Numbered from the stretch's first letter, positions 8,166 through 16,421 are shown. The stretch: 64,000 nt of DNA from an uncultured Corynebacterium sp. (GCF_946221935.1 NZ_CAMIGN010000004.1:1-64000); one strand, 5' to 3'. Numbers and translations: made by a program. The notes: a model not told the origin generated them from the sequence alone.

Positions 8166-9425
8166 CTACCCGGCAGGCTGGCGCTCCCCACGGTGCCCCG
8201 CCGGCGGCAACTCTTCGTACAGGTCGTACAAAGCTTCCGCAGTTGCCCGCCAGGAGAATTTCGCAGCATGACTGGGGGCATACTCCCCCATAGCGATGCG
8301 CAAGTCATCATCCATCACGAGTCTGCCCAAAGCATCCGCCCAGGCCTCCGTATCGTGCCCTTCCACCAAAAGGCCCGATTTCTCATCGTCCACTGCGATC
8401 GGCAAACCGCCCGTCCGAGTGGCCACGACCGGTGTGCCGCACGCCTGCGCCTCCAGCGCCACAAGACCGAAGGATTCGTTGTAGCTGGGCACCGCCACAA
8501 TGTCGGCTGCCTGGTAAACGCCCACCAGTTCCTCGGGCGGGCGCGGCGCCAAGAAACGCACGAACCGACTAATCCCCAGCTCTTGCGCCAGCAGCTGCAG
8601 TCTTTCCAGTTCGTTGCCGCCTGCCCCAGAAGAACCACCACAAATTACCACCGCCAACTGCTGTTCCGGATGCCGGCGGCGCAGCTCCGCCACCGCCCGC
8701 AGCAGCACCTGTGGGCCTTTCAATCGTTGCAGCCGACCGACAAAACCAATCACCTTCGCACGGAAGGGAATACCTAGATCGCGGCGCGAACGCTCAGTCG
8801 CGCGATCCGATCCAGGCGTAAACCGGTCGACATCTGCGCCAGGCGGGACGACTTTAATAGCGCACGTTGTGGCGTCGTAACCCTCAATAAGATCCTGCAC
8901 TTCCTGGTCCGTGTTGACGATCAACAAGTCCGCATTGTCCACGATCTGCTGCTCGCAGATGCGGCGCGATTCCGGCTCGCGCGAATCACCATCGGCCAAG
9001 GAGTTGTTCTTCACGGCCGCTAGCGTGTGGGCAGTATGCACCCAAGGGATTTGCCACAAATCGCGCAGCAGCCATCCGACCTGACCCGACAGCCAATAAT
9101 GCGAGTGGATCAAGTCGTAGGTGACCCCCTCTTCTCGACAAAAAGCCAGGATCGACCCAGTAAACGCTGCCAGCTGCGTGGGCAGCTCCTCCTTTGACAA
9201 CCCCTCGTAGGGGCCAGCCACGCAGTTAATCACCCGCAATCCCGGCCGAACGTTAACCACTTCGCCCTGCAGTGGACGTGTTGCACGAGTAAATACATCG
9301 ACGGTGACGCCCATACGTTCCAACTGCTCAGCGGTATTTTTGACGTACACGTTCATTCCGCCGGCATCCCCCGTACCAGGCTGCTCGAGGGGTGAGGTGT
9401 GCATGGAGATCATTGCGACGCGCAT
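8166..9425 (-). CDS. mshA: D-inositol-3-phosphate glycosyltransferase (mycothiol synthesis)
   Basis: 419 aa, GT4 family. Transfers GlcNAc from UDP-GlcNAc to inositol 3-phosphate, the first step of mycothiol, the actinobacterial redox thiol. The N-terminal domain has 'GTGDAGGMNVYV', the donor/acceptor loop, and 'YDLIHSHYWLSG'. The C-terminal domain has 'IGFVGRLQRLKGPQVLLRA' and the catalytic 'SYNESFGLVALEAQACGTPVVATRTGG'. Start ATG gives MRVAMISMHTSPLEQPG, the conserved N-terminus. Divergent from the acyl-CoA ligase gene, with about 155 bp between the starts. Confidence 0.96.
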   Translation of the reverse strand: MRVAMISMHTSPLEQPGTGDAGGMNVYVKNTAEQLERMGVTVDVFTRATRPLQGEVVNVRPGLRVINCVAGPYEGLSKEELPTQLAAFTGSILAFCREEGVTYDLIHSHYWLSGQVGWLLRDLWQIPWVHTAHTLAAVKNNSLADGDSREPESRRICEQQIVDNADLLIVNTDQEVQDLIEGYDATTCAIKVVPPGADVDRFTPGSDRATERSRRDLGIPFRAKVIGFVGRLQRLKGPQVLLRAVAELRRRHPEQQLAVVICGGSSGAGGNELERLQLLAQELGISRFVRFLAPRPPEELVGVYQAADIVAVPSYNESFGLVALEAQACGTPVVATRTGGLPIAVDDEKSGLLVEGHDTEAWADALGRLVMDDDLRIAMGEYAPSHAAKFSWRATAEALYDLYEELPPAGHRGERQPAG

Positions 9426-9533
9426 ACCGCCCCACCTTAGACAGATTAGGGCGGAGCTGGGGAGCGAGGTGGCGTCAATAAAAATTGCTTAATTCGGCCA
9501 AAGAAAGCGAAGAAGTTAGTTAGTCTTCCAAAG

Positions 9534-9550
9534 TAACGTGCATCACGTTA
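9534..9550. promoter_or_regulatory. Palindromic operator candidate before the acyl-CoA ligase gene
   Basis: Perfect inverted repeat TAACGTG-cat-CACGTTA. It ends 32 nt before the ATG of the ligase gene, where a repressor could block transcription. A second outer pair, AGTCTT and AAGACT, flanks it. Confidence 0.5.
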
Positions 9551-9582
9551 AAGACTGTTTCTTTAAGACCAAAGGGATCTAC

Positions 9583-11316
9583 ATGACTGACATCGAGCGC
9601 CCAGAGGGAACGGCCTGGAAGGACAAGCCCTACCTGAAGTACTACGCGGAGTGGACCCCGCACAGCCTGGAGTACACGGATGACACCATGGCTAAGCTTC
9701 TCGACCGCACCGTCGCCGAACACTCGAGCGCCGACATTTTGGATTTCTTCGGCCAAACCATGACCTACGCCGAATTCCTGAAGCAGGTAAAGAGCGTTGC
9801 CGCGGGCTTGCGCGAGCTGGGAGTTCGTTCGGGTGACCGTGTAGCGGTGGCGCTACCGAACTGCCCGCAGCACCTGCTGACAATTTTCGCCGCACACAAG
9901 CTCGGTGCCGTCGTGGCAGAACACAACCCGTTGTACACCGCACGCGAGCTGGAAGGTCCGTGCAAGGACCATGCCGCGAAGGTCGCGGTAGTATGGGACA
10001 AGATCGCCCCGCTATTCCAGGAGCTTTCGCGTACCACGCCGATTGAAAAGGTCGTCAGCGTGAACATGATCGATGCCATGCCGCTAGTTAAGCGCCTGGC
10101 ACTGAAACTGCCGATCAAGTCGCTGAAGGAAAAGCGTGAACAGCTGCACGCGGAGGCGCCGGGCACCATTCCTTTCTCTGAGCTGCAGAGCCCCAAGATG
10201 GGCGGCGACGGTGCCGATATTCAGAACTGCCCGGATACGAACCAGGACTCCCCTGCGTTCATCCTGTTCACCTCCGGCACAACCGGTAAGCCAAAGGGCG
10301 CACAGCTAACGCACGGCAACGTCATGTCCAATGTTGTCCAGGGGCGTTCTTGGATCAGTGGCATCGGCGAACGCGGCCAGGAGAAGTTCCTCGCCGCCCT
10401 GCCACTGTTCCACATCTACGGACTGACGCTCACCGCTGCACTGGCTGTGTCCACCGGCGGAAAGCTTCTGCTGCTGCCGAAGCCGGAGATCCCACTGATC
10501 GTGGACCAGCTGAAGCGCGAGGTTCCCACCTACATGCCGGGTGTGCCGACCCTGTATGACAAGATTCTGACGGCCGCCAAGGAGCACAACCTCGACCTGA
10601 GCGGCATCGCCAACGCGTTGTCCGGGGCCGCTCCGCTGCCAGTGCACACCACCATGGAGTGGGAGAAGCAGACTGGCGGAAAGATCGTCGAAGGTTACGG
10701 TCTGACCGAGTCCGGACCGATCCTTGTGGCGAACCCCGTCACTCCGGAGCGTCGCGCAGGTTACATTGGCGTTCCCTTCCCGGATACTGAATTGCGCGTG
10801 GCTGACCCGGAGGATTTCAGCAAGACCATGCCCGACGGCGAGGCCGGCGAGCTGCTTGCTCGTGGCCGCCAGGTGTTCAACGGGTACATCAACATCCCAG
10901 ACGAGGATCAGCCTTTCCACGAGGACTGGTTCTGCACCGGCGACATGGCCGTAATGGAGCCGGATGGATTCATCAAGATCGTCTCGCGCATTAAGGAAAT
11001 GATCATCACCGGCGGGTTCAACGTCTACCCAGCCGAGGTTGAAGAATTCCTTGAAGAGCACGAGCAGATCCAGAACGCCGGCGTGGTTGGTCTGCCACAG
11101 GACGACGGCTCTGAGGAAGTCGTCGCAGCGGTTGTCCTGGCGGATGGTGTCAGCGAGGCCGACTTCGACAAGGAAGCCGTGCGTGAGTGGGCTCGCGAGG
11201 GACTGACCCGCTACAAGGTGCCGCGCCGCTTCTTTGTGATCGATGAGATGCCGACCGATCTGATCGGCAAAATCCGGCGCCGCGAAGTGAAGGATCTAGT
11301 TCAGACGATGCTGTAG
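9583..11316 (+). CDS. fadD: Long-chain fatty acid-CoA ligase
   Basis: 577 aa. Activates fatty acids to acyl-CoA through an acyl-adenylate. Motifs: A3 'FTSGTTGKPKG' (residues 229-239), A5 'EGYGLTESGP' (370-379), A7 'DEDWFCTGDMA', A8 'KIVSRIKEMIITGGFNVYPAEVEE', and catalytic K563 in 'LIGKIRR'. The ATG at 9583 is chosen because AAAGGG lies just upstream; a GTG at 9538 is inside the palindrome and unlikely. It stands alone, upstream of alkB, and would activate fatty acids made by alkane oxidation or released by the lipase. Confidence 0.93.
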   Translation: MTDIERPEGTAWKDKPYLKYYAEWTPHSLEYTDDTMAKLLDRTVAEHSSADILDFFGQTMTYAEFLKQVKSVAAGLRELGVRSGDRVAVALPNCPQHLLTIFAAHKLGAVVAEHNPLYTARELEGPCKDHAAKVAVVWDKIAPLFQELSRTTPIEKVVSVNMIDAMPLVKRLALKLPIKSLKEKREQLHAEAPGTIPFSELQSPKMGGDGADIQNCPDTNQDSPAFILFTSGTTGKPKGAQLTHGNVMSNVVQGRSWISGIGERGQEKFLAALPLFHIYGLTLTAALAVSTGGKLLLLPKPEIPLIVDQLKREVPTYMPGVPTLYDKILTAAKEHNLDLSGIANALSGAAPLPVHTTMEWEKQTGGKIVEGYGLTESGPILVANPVTPERRAGYIGVPFPDTELRVADPEDFSKTMPDGEAGELLARGRQVFNGYINIPDEDQPFHEDWFCTGDMAVMEPDGFIKIVSRIKEMIITGGFNVYPAEVEEFLEEHEQIQNAGVVGLPQDDGSEEVVAAVVLADGVSEADFDKEAVREWAREGLTRYKVPRRFFVIDEMPTDLIGKIRRREVKDLVQTML

Positions 11317-11326
11317 TGGGGGCGTG

Positions 11327-11348
11327 AGGGCGTCGAAAAAGGCGCCCT
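11327..11348. terminator. Possible bidirectional terminator
   Basis: AGGGCG and CGCCCT pair around an A-rich loop between the convergent fadD and YdeI-like genes. Short stem with no real T-run. Confidence 0.3.
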
Positions 11349-11634
11349 AGGCGTGGCCAGTGCGCTCGCGGTGTTTGCACCCGGGCCAGCAGCATGGGCG
11401 ACGCTTCCCCTCTTCGAGCTCTTCCCGAGTTCGGCGAATGCGCCGGGCTCGGGTTTCGGCTTTCTTGGCGTCCGTGACCCAACAGATAAACTCGTTGCGG
11501 CCAAGCGGAGTGAGACTTTCCCACAGCTCGAGGGTGTGAGCATCGGCGCGAAGGGCAGTGCCGAGATCTTCAGGCAGCGCGTGCACTACCCCGCCAGTGA
11601 TACCTTCCCAGTTGAGCTGGGCGGATGCGGCCAT
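11347..11634 (-). CDS. YdeI/OmpD-associated family protein
   Basis: 95 aa. The block 'LTPLGRNEFICWVTDAKKAETRARRIRRTREELEEGKRRPCCWPG' matches the short bacteriocin-protection (YdeI/OmpD-associated) domain: an aromatic/acidic helix, W-x3-AKK-xETR-xRRI, and a terminal GxRxPC-type segment. Function in actinobacteria unknown. The C-terminus holds three cysteines and a histidine (CCWPGCKH) that could bind metal. AAAGGGG precedes the ATG. Convergent to fadD. Confidence 0.7.
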   Translation of the reverse strand: MAASAQLNWEGITGGVVHALPEDLGTALRADAHTLELWESLTPLGRNEFICWVTDAKKAETRARRIRRTREELEEGKRRPCCWPGCKHRERTGHA

Positions 11635-11768
11635 GGTCGCCCCTTTCGCTTTCGTGTTAGAGCTCTACGAAAGAAAGCTACTGCTTTTCTAGCGGGGCAC
11701 CAAGCGACACAAAAACCACACCCTCCCAACACTCCCACCGCCCCCGAAGGTAGCAATATCCCTATTTA

Positions 11769-11791
11769 AATATTGTTCACAAAACAATATT
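11769..11791. promoter_or_regulatory. Palindromic operator upstream of alkB (TetR-type)
   Basis: Arms AATATTGTT (11769-11777) and AACAATATT (11783-11791) are perfect over 9 bp with a 5-nt centre CACAA. The AT-rich palindrome stands out from its surroundings and lies about 90 bp before the alkB start. Size and symmetry fit a TetR-family dimer site. No TetR gene is in the window. Confidence 0.6.
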
Positions 11792-11882
11792 GTAAGGTGG
11801 GTCACATATCTGCAGCAGGGTGCCATACTCCCCTTCCGCAGAAGCACCGTCTACTAGGCACAGAAATGCAGGTGAGCCGACG

Positions 11883-13124
11883 ATGACAACTACACAAGAC
11901 TCAACGCGCACATCCAACACACTTGGCAAAGGTTCCGCCCACTCGCATAGCCAAGCTGAAGGCCGACCGCCAGGATGGAAAGACTCCAAGAAATACTCCT
12001 GGACGTTCAGTCTGGTTCCGGCAGCCATCCCGCTCATCGTCTGGGGCGTGGCGTCGTGGCTCAGGGCAATTAACGGACCCGATCTACTTGTACACATCAC
12101 CTGGTGGGCTGGCCCCATCGCCGTATTTATCCTGATCCCACTAGCCGATGTCATCCTCGGCCGTGACGGGGAGAACGTTCCCGAGGAGTTCGTTCCCTGG
12201 CTGGAAGAAACAAAGTACTACCGCGTCATTACTTACCTATACTTCCCCATCATGCTGACCAGCTTGATCGCCTGCTGTCACCTGTGGACCAGTGGAGATC
12301 TTTCAATGGTGGATCGACTAGGCCTTGCGTGGTCGATGGGCATGAGCTCCGGTATCGGCATTGTTGCCGCCCATGAGCTAGGCCACAAGAAGGGCAGCTT
12401 CGAACGCTGGATGGGCAAAATCACCCTCGCAATCCCCGCCTATGGTCACTTCTACATTGAGCACAACAAGGGGCACCACGTGAAGGTGGCCACCCCTGAG
12501 GATCCTGTTAGCTCCCGCATGGGCGAGAACGTCTACACCTACCTCGTCCGATCCATTCCCCACCAGATTCCGCGCGCTTGGAACATCGAGAAAAAGCGCC
12601 TAGCGCGCAAGGGAAAGTCCCAGTTCAGCCTAGGAAATGAGGTGTTGAACGCCTGGTTGGTCACACTCGTTGTATGGGGCGGGCTCTTCATTGCCTTCGG
12701 CATCTATATCCTGCCGTGGATGCTTGTCCAGGCAGTACTTGGAATTGCGCTGCTGGAATTCGTTAATTACCTCGAACATTATGGGCTTCTCCGCCAACTG
12801 CAGCCCGACGGCCGCTATGAGCGCTGCACCCCGGAGCACTCCTGGAACTCCGACAACCTGACGACCAATATTTTCCTCTACCAGCTGCAGCGTCACTCGG
12901 ATCACCATGCGAACCCAACCCGCAGGTATCAGTCACTGCGTTCGGATGTAAAAGCCCCCGAATTGCCTGCTGGTTACGCAACGATGATCGCCCTCGCCTC
13001 GATTCCGCCGCTGTGGTTCAAGGTCATGGATAGCAGGCTAATGAAGCACTACAACTACGACGTTTCCAAGGCGAATGTACTCCCCGGCAAGGAAGAGCAG
13101 CTGGCTGCGAGGTGGCAGCGATGA
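11883..13124 (+). CDS. alkB: Alkane 1-monooxygenase (membrane di-iron hydroxylase)
   Basis: 413 aa. Hydroxylates the terminal carbon of alkanes using electrons from rubredoxin. All histidine boxes are present: HELGH (H164, H168), EHNKGHH (H194, H198, H199), NYLEHYG (H299) and LQRHSDHH (H338, H341, H342). Membrane helices lie at about residues 42-62, 70-92, 117-135, 145-160 and 255-295. The N-terminal 35 residues are a polar extension. ATG at 11883 follows AGGTGAG; the frame is open 21 codons upstream. Its stop overlaps the ATG of the next gene (ATGA). Close AlkB/AlkM-type relatives are not distinguishable from XylM-like enzymes by eye, but the boxes and rubredoxin partner favour AlkB. Confidence 0.94.
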   Translation: MTTTQDSTRTSNTLGKGSAHSHSQAEGRPPGWKDSKKYSWTFSLVPAAIPLIVWGVASWLRAINGPDLLVHITWWAGPIAVFILIPLADVILGRDGENVPEEFVPWLEETKYYRVITYLYFPIMLTSLIACCHLWTSGDLSMVDRLGLAWSMGMSSGIGIVAAHELGHKKGSFERWMGKITLAIPAYGHFYIEHNKGHHVKVATPEDPVSSRMGENVYTYLVRSIPHQIPRAWNIEKKRLARKGKSQFSLGNEVLNAWLVTLVVWGGLFIAFGIYILPWMLVQAVLGIALLEFVNYLEHYGLLRQLQPDGRYERCTPEHSWNSDNLTTNIFLYQLQRHSDHHANPTRRYQSLRSDVKAPELPAGYATMIALASIPPLWFKVMDSRLMKHYNYDVSKANVLPGKEEQLAARWQR

Positions 13125-13426
13125 GTACAGCCGCTTCCCCCAGCACGCACATCACTCCGCCCAATCCGACCGTGCACTACACACTCAGCGGTATCGGCAC
13201 TGCCGTTGGCATGTTCTTCCTGCTACTAGCCTCACTAGGGGTGCTTGGTATCCCGGGCTTGGCCAACGTTGTGCCGTGGCCGCTGTTAATCAGCCTGTTC
13301 TTCCTTATCCCAGGGATTGCCGGTCTGTGGCGAGGCCCCGGCCAGCCGTCGACTTACGAGATCCCCCGCCCGAAGCAGCGCAAGTTCACCGACAAGAACC
13401 GTGCGGCGAAATCTGCTTCTTCCTAG
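13121..13426 (+). CDS. Hypothetical two-helix membrane protein between alkB and rubredoxin
   Basis: 101 aa. Two hydrophobic segments (about residues 27-47 and 52-70), a proline-rich N-terminus and a basic tail (about residues 80-101). No known family recognised. ATG overlaps the alkB stop codon, so it is translationally coupled to alkB. The rubredoxin gene follows after 55 bp. The position suggests an accessory role in alkane oxidation, such as assembly, uptake or electron transfer; this is inference from context only. Confidence 0.75.
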   Translation: MSTAASPSTHITPPNPTVHYTLSGIGTAVGMFFLLLASLGVLGIPGLANVVPWPLLISLFFLIPGIAGLWRGPGQPSTYEIPRPKQRKFTDKNRAAKSASS

Positions 13427-13481
13427 TGACGCCCTTAGTTCCCGCACCAACAGCCCCTAACCTAAGCAAGAGAGTTTCCCC

Positions 13482-13646
13482 ATGTCCGTTTTCCAATGCC
13501 CCGTTTGTGATTATCGCTTCGACGAAGCGCAAGGTGATTCGGCAGAAGGCTTCGCTCCAGGTACGCCCTGGTCCGAGGTGCCGGACGAATGGTTCTGCCC
13601 AGATTGCGGAGTCCGCGACAAGGTAGATTTCGAGGCTGTCGGCTAG
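13482..13646 (+). CDS. rubA: Rubredoxin, electron donor to AlkB
   Basis: 54 aa. Two knuckles bind one iron: CPVC (C6, C9) and CPDC (C39, C42). Between them are the family marks 'GDSAEGFAPGTPWSEVP' and 'EWFCPDCG'. The basic residues after the second knuckle fit the AlkG2-type rubredoxins that transfer electrons to alkane hydroxylases. Third gene of the alkB cluster. A rubredoxin reductase is not in the window. GAGAGTT precedes the ATG. Confidence 0.93.
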   Translation: MSVFQCPVCDYRFDEAQGDSAEGFAPGTPWSEVPDEWFCPDCGVRDKVDFEAVG

Positions 13647-13650
13647 CCCC

Positions 13651-13672
13651 AGCTGGTGAGCTAGCGCCAGCT
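13651..13672. terminator. Stem-loop between convergent rubA and murB
   Basis: AGCTGG and CCAGCT pair around a 10-nt loop. It may end both transcripts. No T-run. Confidence 0.35.
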
Positions 13673-14960
13673 AGTCGATGCTCACGCCCACCCAGATTGG
13701 CTCCGGCTCCAGCACTACTCCGAAGGCCTCGTGTACTCCGGCGCGCACAGCCCGAGCCAAATCCACTACATCTTCGCTGGTGGCAGACCCGCGATTAGTC
13801 AGGGCAAGGGTGTGCTTAGTGGATAAAGATGCACGGTCATTACCCGGAACATGCCAGCCCTTGGCAAAGCCAGCACGCTCGATCAGCCACGCCGCCGAGA
13901 ACTTGAACTGCTGCACGTCGCCAGCACCGCTACCCTTCACCGGATACAGTGGCATCGACTCCGCCTCTGCCTCGCCACATCGCTCACGCACTGCAGCCAC
14001 CACCGCATCGCGAGCCTCTTCACCGGTGACAATCGGGTTCGTAAAGAACGAACCGGCCGACCACGTATCGTGGTCCGACGCGTCCAGAACCATGCCCTTC
14101 CCGGCGCGCAACTCCAGCACAGCCTGTCGCACATCAGCGGCGGGCCGGCGGATCTCCCCGGCAGCAGCCTCATCTGCATCCACCCCCAGGCGTCGAGCTA
14201 GCTCGCCGAAACGCAGCGGCACACTCAGCCCATCGGTGGTCAGCTGGAACTCCACCGCAGTTACTACTGCTCGGGACGTGAACTTCAGGTTCGAGTACCT
14301 ATATCCCAACTCCAACGCAGCTGGCTCAACCCATTCCAACTCCCCGCTTGCCCGGTCGAACAACTGCACACGCCGCAGCACCTGAGCTACCTCTGCGCCA
14401 TAAGCTCCCACATTCTGCACCGGCGTGGCTCCGACAGATCCGGGAATCCCGCTCAGGCATTCCAGTCCGCCGAGCCCAGCTTCAACGGTCGCCGCAACCA
14501 GCTGATCCCACTCGATGCCCGCAAACGCGCGCACCACACCGGTTTCGCGGTCAATCACAACCTCGACCTCGGAATTAGCCTCTCCATTGGCCTCGGCACC
14601 GGCGCCCTGGTTTTCGACGCCCGCTCCCCCGTCGCCGGCACTCATCAGCACCACAATCAACTGAGAAACCTCATCCCCCTCGCCGACCACGAGGTTGGAT
14701 CCTCCGCCGACGACCAAGAGTGGTTGCTTGTGGGCGTCAAGAAGAGAAACAACCTGAGCAACAGCCTCGGCCGACGAGCACACTACAACTCCGGCGGGCG
14801 CGGCGCCGATGCGCAAAGTAGTCATGTCGGCGAAAGAACGCCTGGTGACGTGCACACCGGGGATGGCTGCGGAGTCGTTTACATTGCCGCGCAACCGCTC
14901 CAAAAGGTGCTGGGCGCGTTCTTCGGGCGTGATTTGTGCGAAGTTTGTCGAATCAGTCAC
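13671..14960 (-). CDS. murB: UDP-N-acetylenolpyruvoylglucosamine reductase
   Basis: 429 aa, cytoplasmic FAD enzyme of peptidoglycan precursor synthesis: it reduces the enolpyruvyl group to give UDP-MurNAc. FAD loop 'LLVVGGGSNLVV' (81-92), 'GLECLSGIPGSVGATPVQNVGAYG', 'FKFSAAWLIERAGFAKG' and 'LALTNRG' are present. Residues about 109-131 form a glycine/alanine/glutamate-rich insert, not part of the usual fold, which explains the extra length. GTG start, 7 nt after a TACCTT -10 box. Divergent from the DUF2505 gene with only 23 bp between starts, as in M. tuberculosis Rv0482/Rv0481c. Confidence 0.95.
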   Translation of the reverse strand: MTDSTNFAQITPEERAQHLLERLRGNVNDSAAIPGVHVTRRSFADMTTLRIGAAPAGVVVCSSAEAVAQVVSLLDAHKQPLLVVGGGSNLVVGEGDEVSQLIVVLMSAGDGGAGVENQGAGAEANGEANSEVEVVIDRETGVVRAFAGIEWDQLVAATVEAGLGGLECLSGIPGSVGATPVQNVGAYGAEVAQVLRRVQLFDRASGELEWVEPAALELGYRYSNLKFTSRAVVTAVEFQLTTDGLSVPLRFGELARRLGVDADEAAAGEIRRPAADVRQAVLELRAGKGMVLDASDHDTWSAGSFFTNPIVTGEEARDAVVAAVRERCGEAEAESMPLYPVKGSGAGDVQQFKFSAAWLIERAGFAKGWHVPGNDRASLSTKHTLALTNRGSATSEDVVDLARAVRAGVHEAFGVVLEPEPIWVGVSID

Positions 14961-14967
14961 ACCACTA

Positions 14968-14973
14968 AAGGTA
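14968..14973 (-). promoter_or_regulatory. -10 box of murB, leaderless
   Basis: TACCTT on the minus strand, 7 nt before the GTG. It overlaps the -10 box of the divergent gene. Confidence 0.45.
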
Positions 14974-14977
14974 GTCT
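14972..14977 (+). promoter_or_regulatory. -10 box of the DUF2505 gene, leaderless
   Basis: TAGTCT, 6 nt before the ATG at 14984. It shares two bases with the opposing murB -10 box. Confidence 0.45.
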
Positions 14978-14983
14978 GTTGGC

Positions 14984-15481
14984 ATGACTACTCACAGCGA
15001 GAACACTGCAACGATTAACTTCCCTATTGAAAAGGTTTACGAGGCACTCTCCTCTGCGAACTACTGGGCCTACGAAGCCGAGAACATTGGCGACGAGCCG
15101 GGCGAGGTGAACTCCTTCACCCCGGATCCGATCGAGGTCGTCCTCTACGAGCTGCTGCCGAAGTCCGCGCTGCCGGAGGCCGTGCGGGGCATGGTGTCCC
15201 AGGATCTGAAGCTCAAGCGCGTCGTCGAGTTCGGCCCGCTGGCTGACGGCACCACCACCGGCAAGGTCAACGCGGATGTCAAGGGCGCTCCGGTTTCCTT
15301 CTCTGCAGATGTCACCCTGAATGGCAATGGCGACGCTTCCGAGCTGAAGGCCGACTGCGCCGTGGACGTGAAGATCCCTATGATGGGCGCCGTTTTGGAG
15401 CCCAAGGTCGCTGAGTGGGTCGAGGAGTTCCTGACCCGCGAAGCTTCTCTGATTCAGAAGTGGATCAGCGACAACGCTTAA
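14984..15481 (+). CDS. DUF2505 domain protein
   Basis: 165 aa. Matches the actinobacterial DUF2505 family (Rv0481c homologue): an N-terminal 'INFPIEKVYEALSSANYWAYE', a central beta-rich part and a C-terminal helix 'EPKVAEWVEEFLTREASLIQKWI'. The shape recalls START/polyketide-cyclase-like lipid-binding folds. Function unknown. The conserved divergent pairing with murB hints at a cell-envelope link. Confidence 0.85.
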   Translation: MTTHSENTATINFPIEKVYEALSSANYWAYEAENIGDEPGEVNSFTPDPIEVVLYELLPKSALPEAVRGMVSQDLKLKRVVEFGPLADGTTTGKVNADVKGAPVSFSADVTLNGNGDASELKADCAVDVKIPMMGAVLEPKVAEWVEEFLTREASLIQKWISDNA

Positions 15482-15485
15482 GGAC

Positions 15486-15511
15486 CGAACGCCTAAGGTT
15501 CGGGGCGTTCG
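15486..15511 (+). terminator. Stem-loop after the DUF2505 gene
   Basis: CGAACGCC and GGCGTTCG are perfect over 8 bp with a 10-nt loop, 5 nt past the stop. It is followed by CCTCAAAAC, so no T-run. Confidence 0.45.
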
Positions 15512-15569
15512 CCTCAAAACCAACTCACTCTAGCTAACCCACCAAAACCGAAAGGCTCGGCTAACCCGC

Positions 15570-16421
15570 GTGGCTGACCACGCCCACAATCTCAAGGCCC
15601 GTTCGTGGAACACGGACGGGCCTGTTGGCGTACCTACCCGTGGCACCACCGGTTACAACCGACTACGCAAATCCGACCGTTGGCTGATAGCGCAGCCGCG
15701 GGTGCAAGCTCAACTGCGGAATGCGGTACTCCACGAACACCGCACTCCAGTGGCTGTAGACGTGGGATACGGAGCCTCCCACACCACTACTTGCGAGTGG
15801 GCTCGCTGGCTCCGTACGATCGCGCCCACTGTGGACGTTACGGGGTTGGAGATTGAGCCTTCCCGCGTGCTGCCGGACCGTGAGGGCGTGCATTTTGCCC
15901 TCGGGGGTTTCGAGCTGGCGGGGTTACAGGCCGACGTGGTGCGGGCTTTCAATGTGCTGCGGCAGTACGACGTAGACCAAGTCCAGGCTGCGTGGGACGT
16001 AATGCGCGCGAATCTGCGCTCCGGTGGGGTGATTATCGAGGGCACATGCGATGAGATCGGTCGTCGCTCTTGCTGGGTTCTGCTCGACGAACAGGGGCCA
16101 CAATCGCTGACCCTTGCTTGGGATCCACAGGACATAGAAACCCCGTCCGACCTTGCCGAACGCCTGCCGAAAGTCCTGATCCACCGGAATACTCCGGGGC
16201 ATCGCATCTACGACGTCCTGGCCGAGCTCGACCGTTGCTGGGAGCACGCTGCTCCCTTGGCTGTCTTTGGCCCGCGGGTGCGGTGGCGCTCGGCAAAGCG
16301 GGAGTTCTTGGACTCTCTTGGCGACGCCTACCTCCCCGCGGCGCGGCTCAACCCGCGCCGCCGCCTGGCGGACAACTCAATAACTCTGCCATGGTCAGTG
16401 GTGTGCGAGTCTGTGGATTAA
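15570..16421 (+). CDS. Class I SAM-dependent methyltransferase-like protein
   Basis: 283 aa. 'VAVDVGYGASHTTTCEWARWL' resembles motif I, with 'TGLEIEPSRV' as the acidic loop and 'RAFNVLRQYDVDQVQAAWDVMRANLRSGGVIIEGTCDE' in the place of motifs IV-VI. Motif I is altered (VGYGA instead of GxGxG), so catalysis is not certain. The C-terminal part, with 'FGPRVRWRSAKREFLDSLG', is typical of the corynebacterial orthologue. GTG start with GAAAGG 14 nt upstream. Substrate unknown. Same strand as the next gene, 79 bp away. Confidence 0.75.
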   Translation: MADHAHNLKARSWNTDGPVGVPTRGTTGYNRLRKSDRWLIAQPRVQAQLRNAVLHEHRTPVAVDVGYGASHTTTCEWARWLRTIAPTVDVTGLEIEPSRVLPDREGVHFALGGFELAGLQADVVRAFNVLRQYDVDQVQAAWDVMRANLRSGGVIIEGTCDEIGRRSCWVLLDEQGPQSLTLAWDPQDIETPSDLAERLPKVLIHRNTPGHRIYDVLAELDRCWEHAAPLAVFGPRVRWRSAKREFLDSLGDAYLPAARLNPRRRLADNSITLPWSVVCESVD

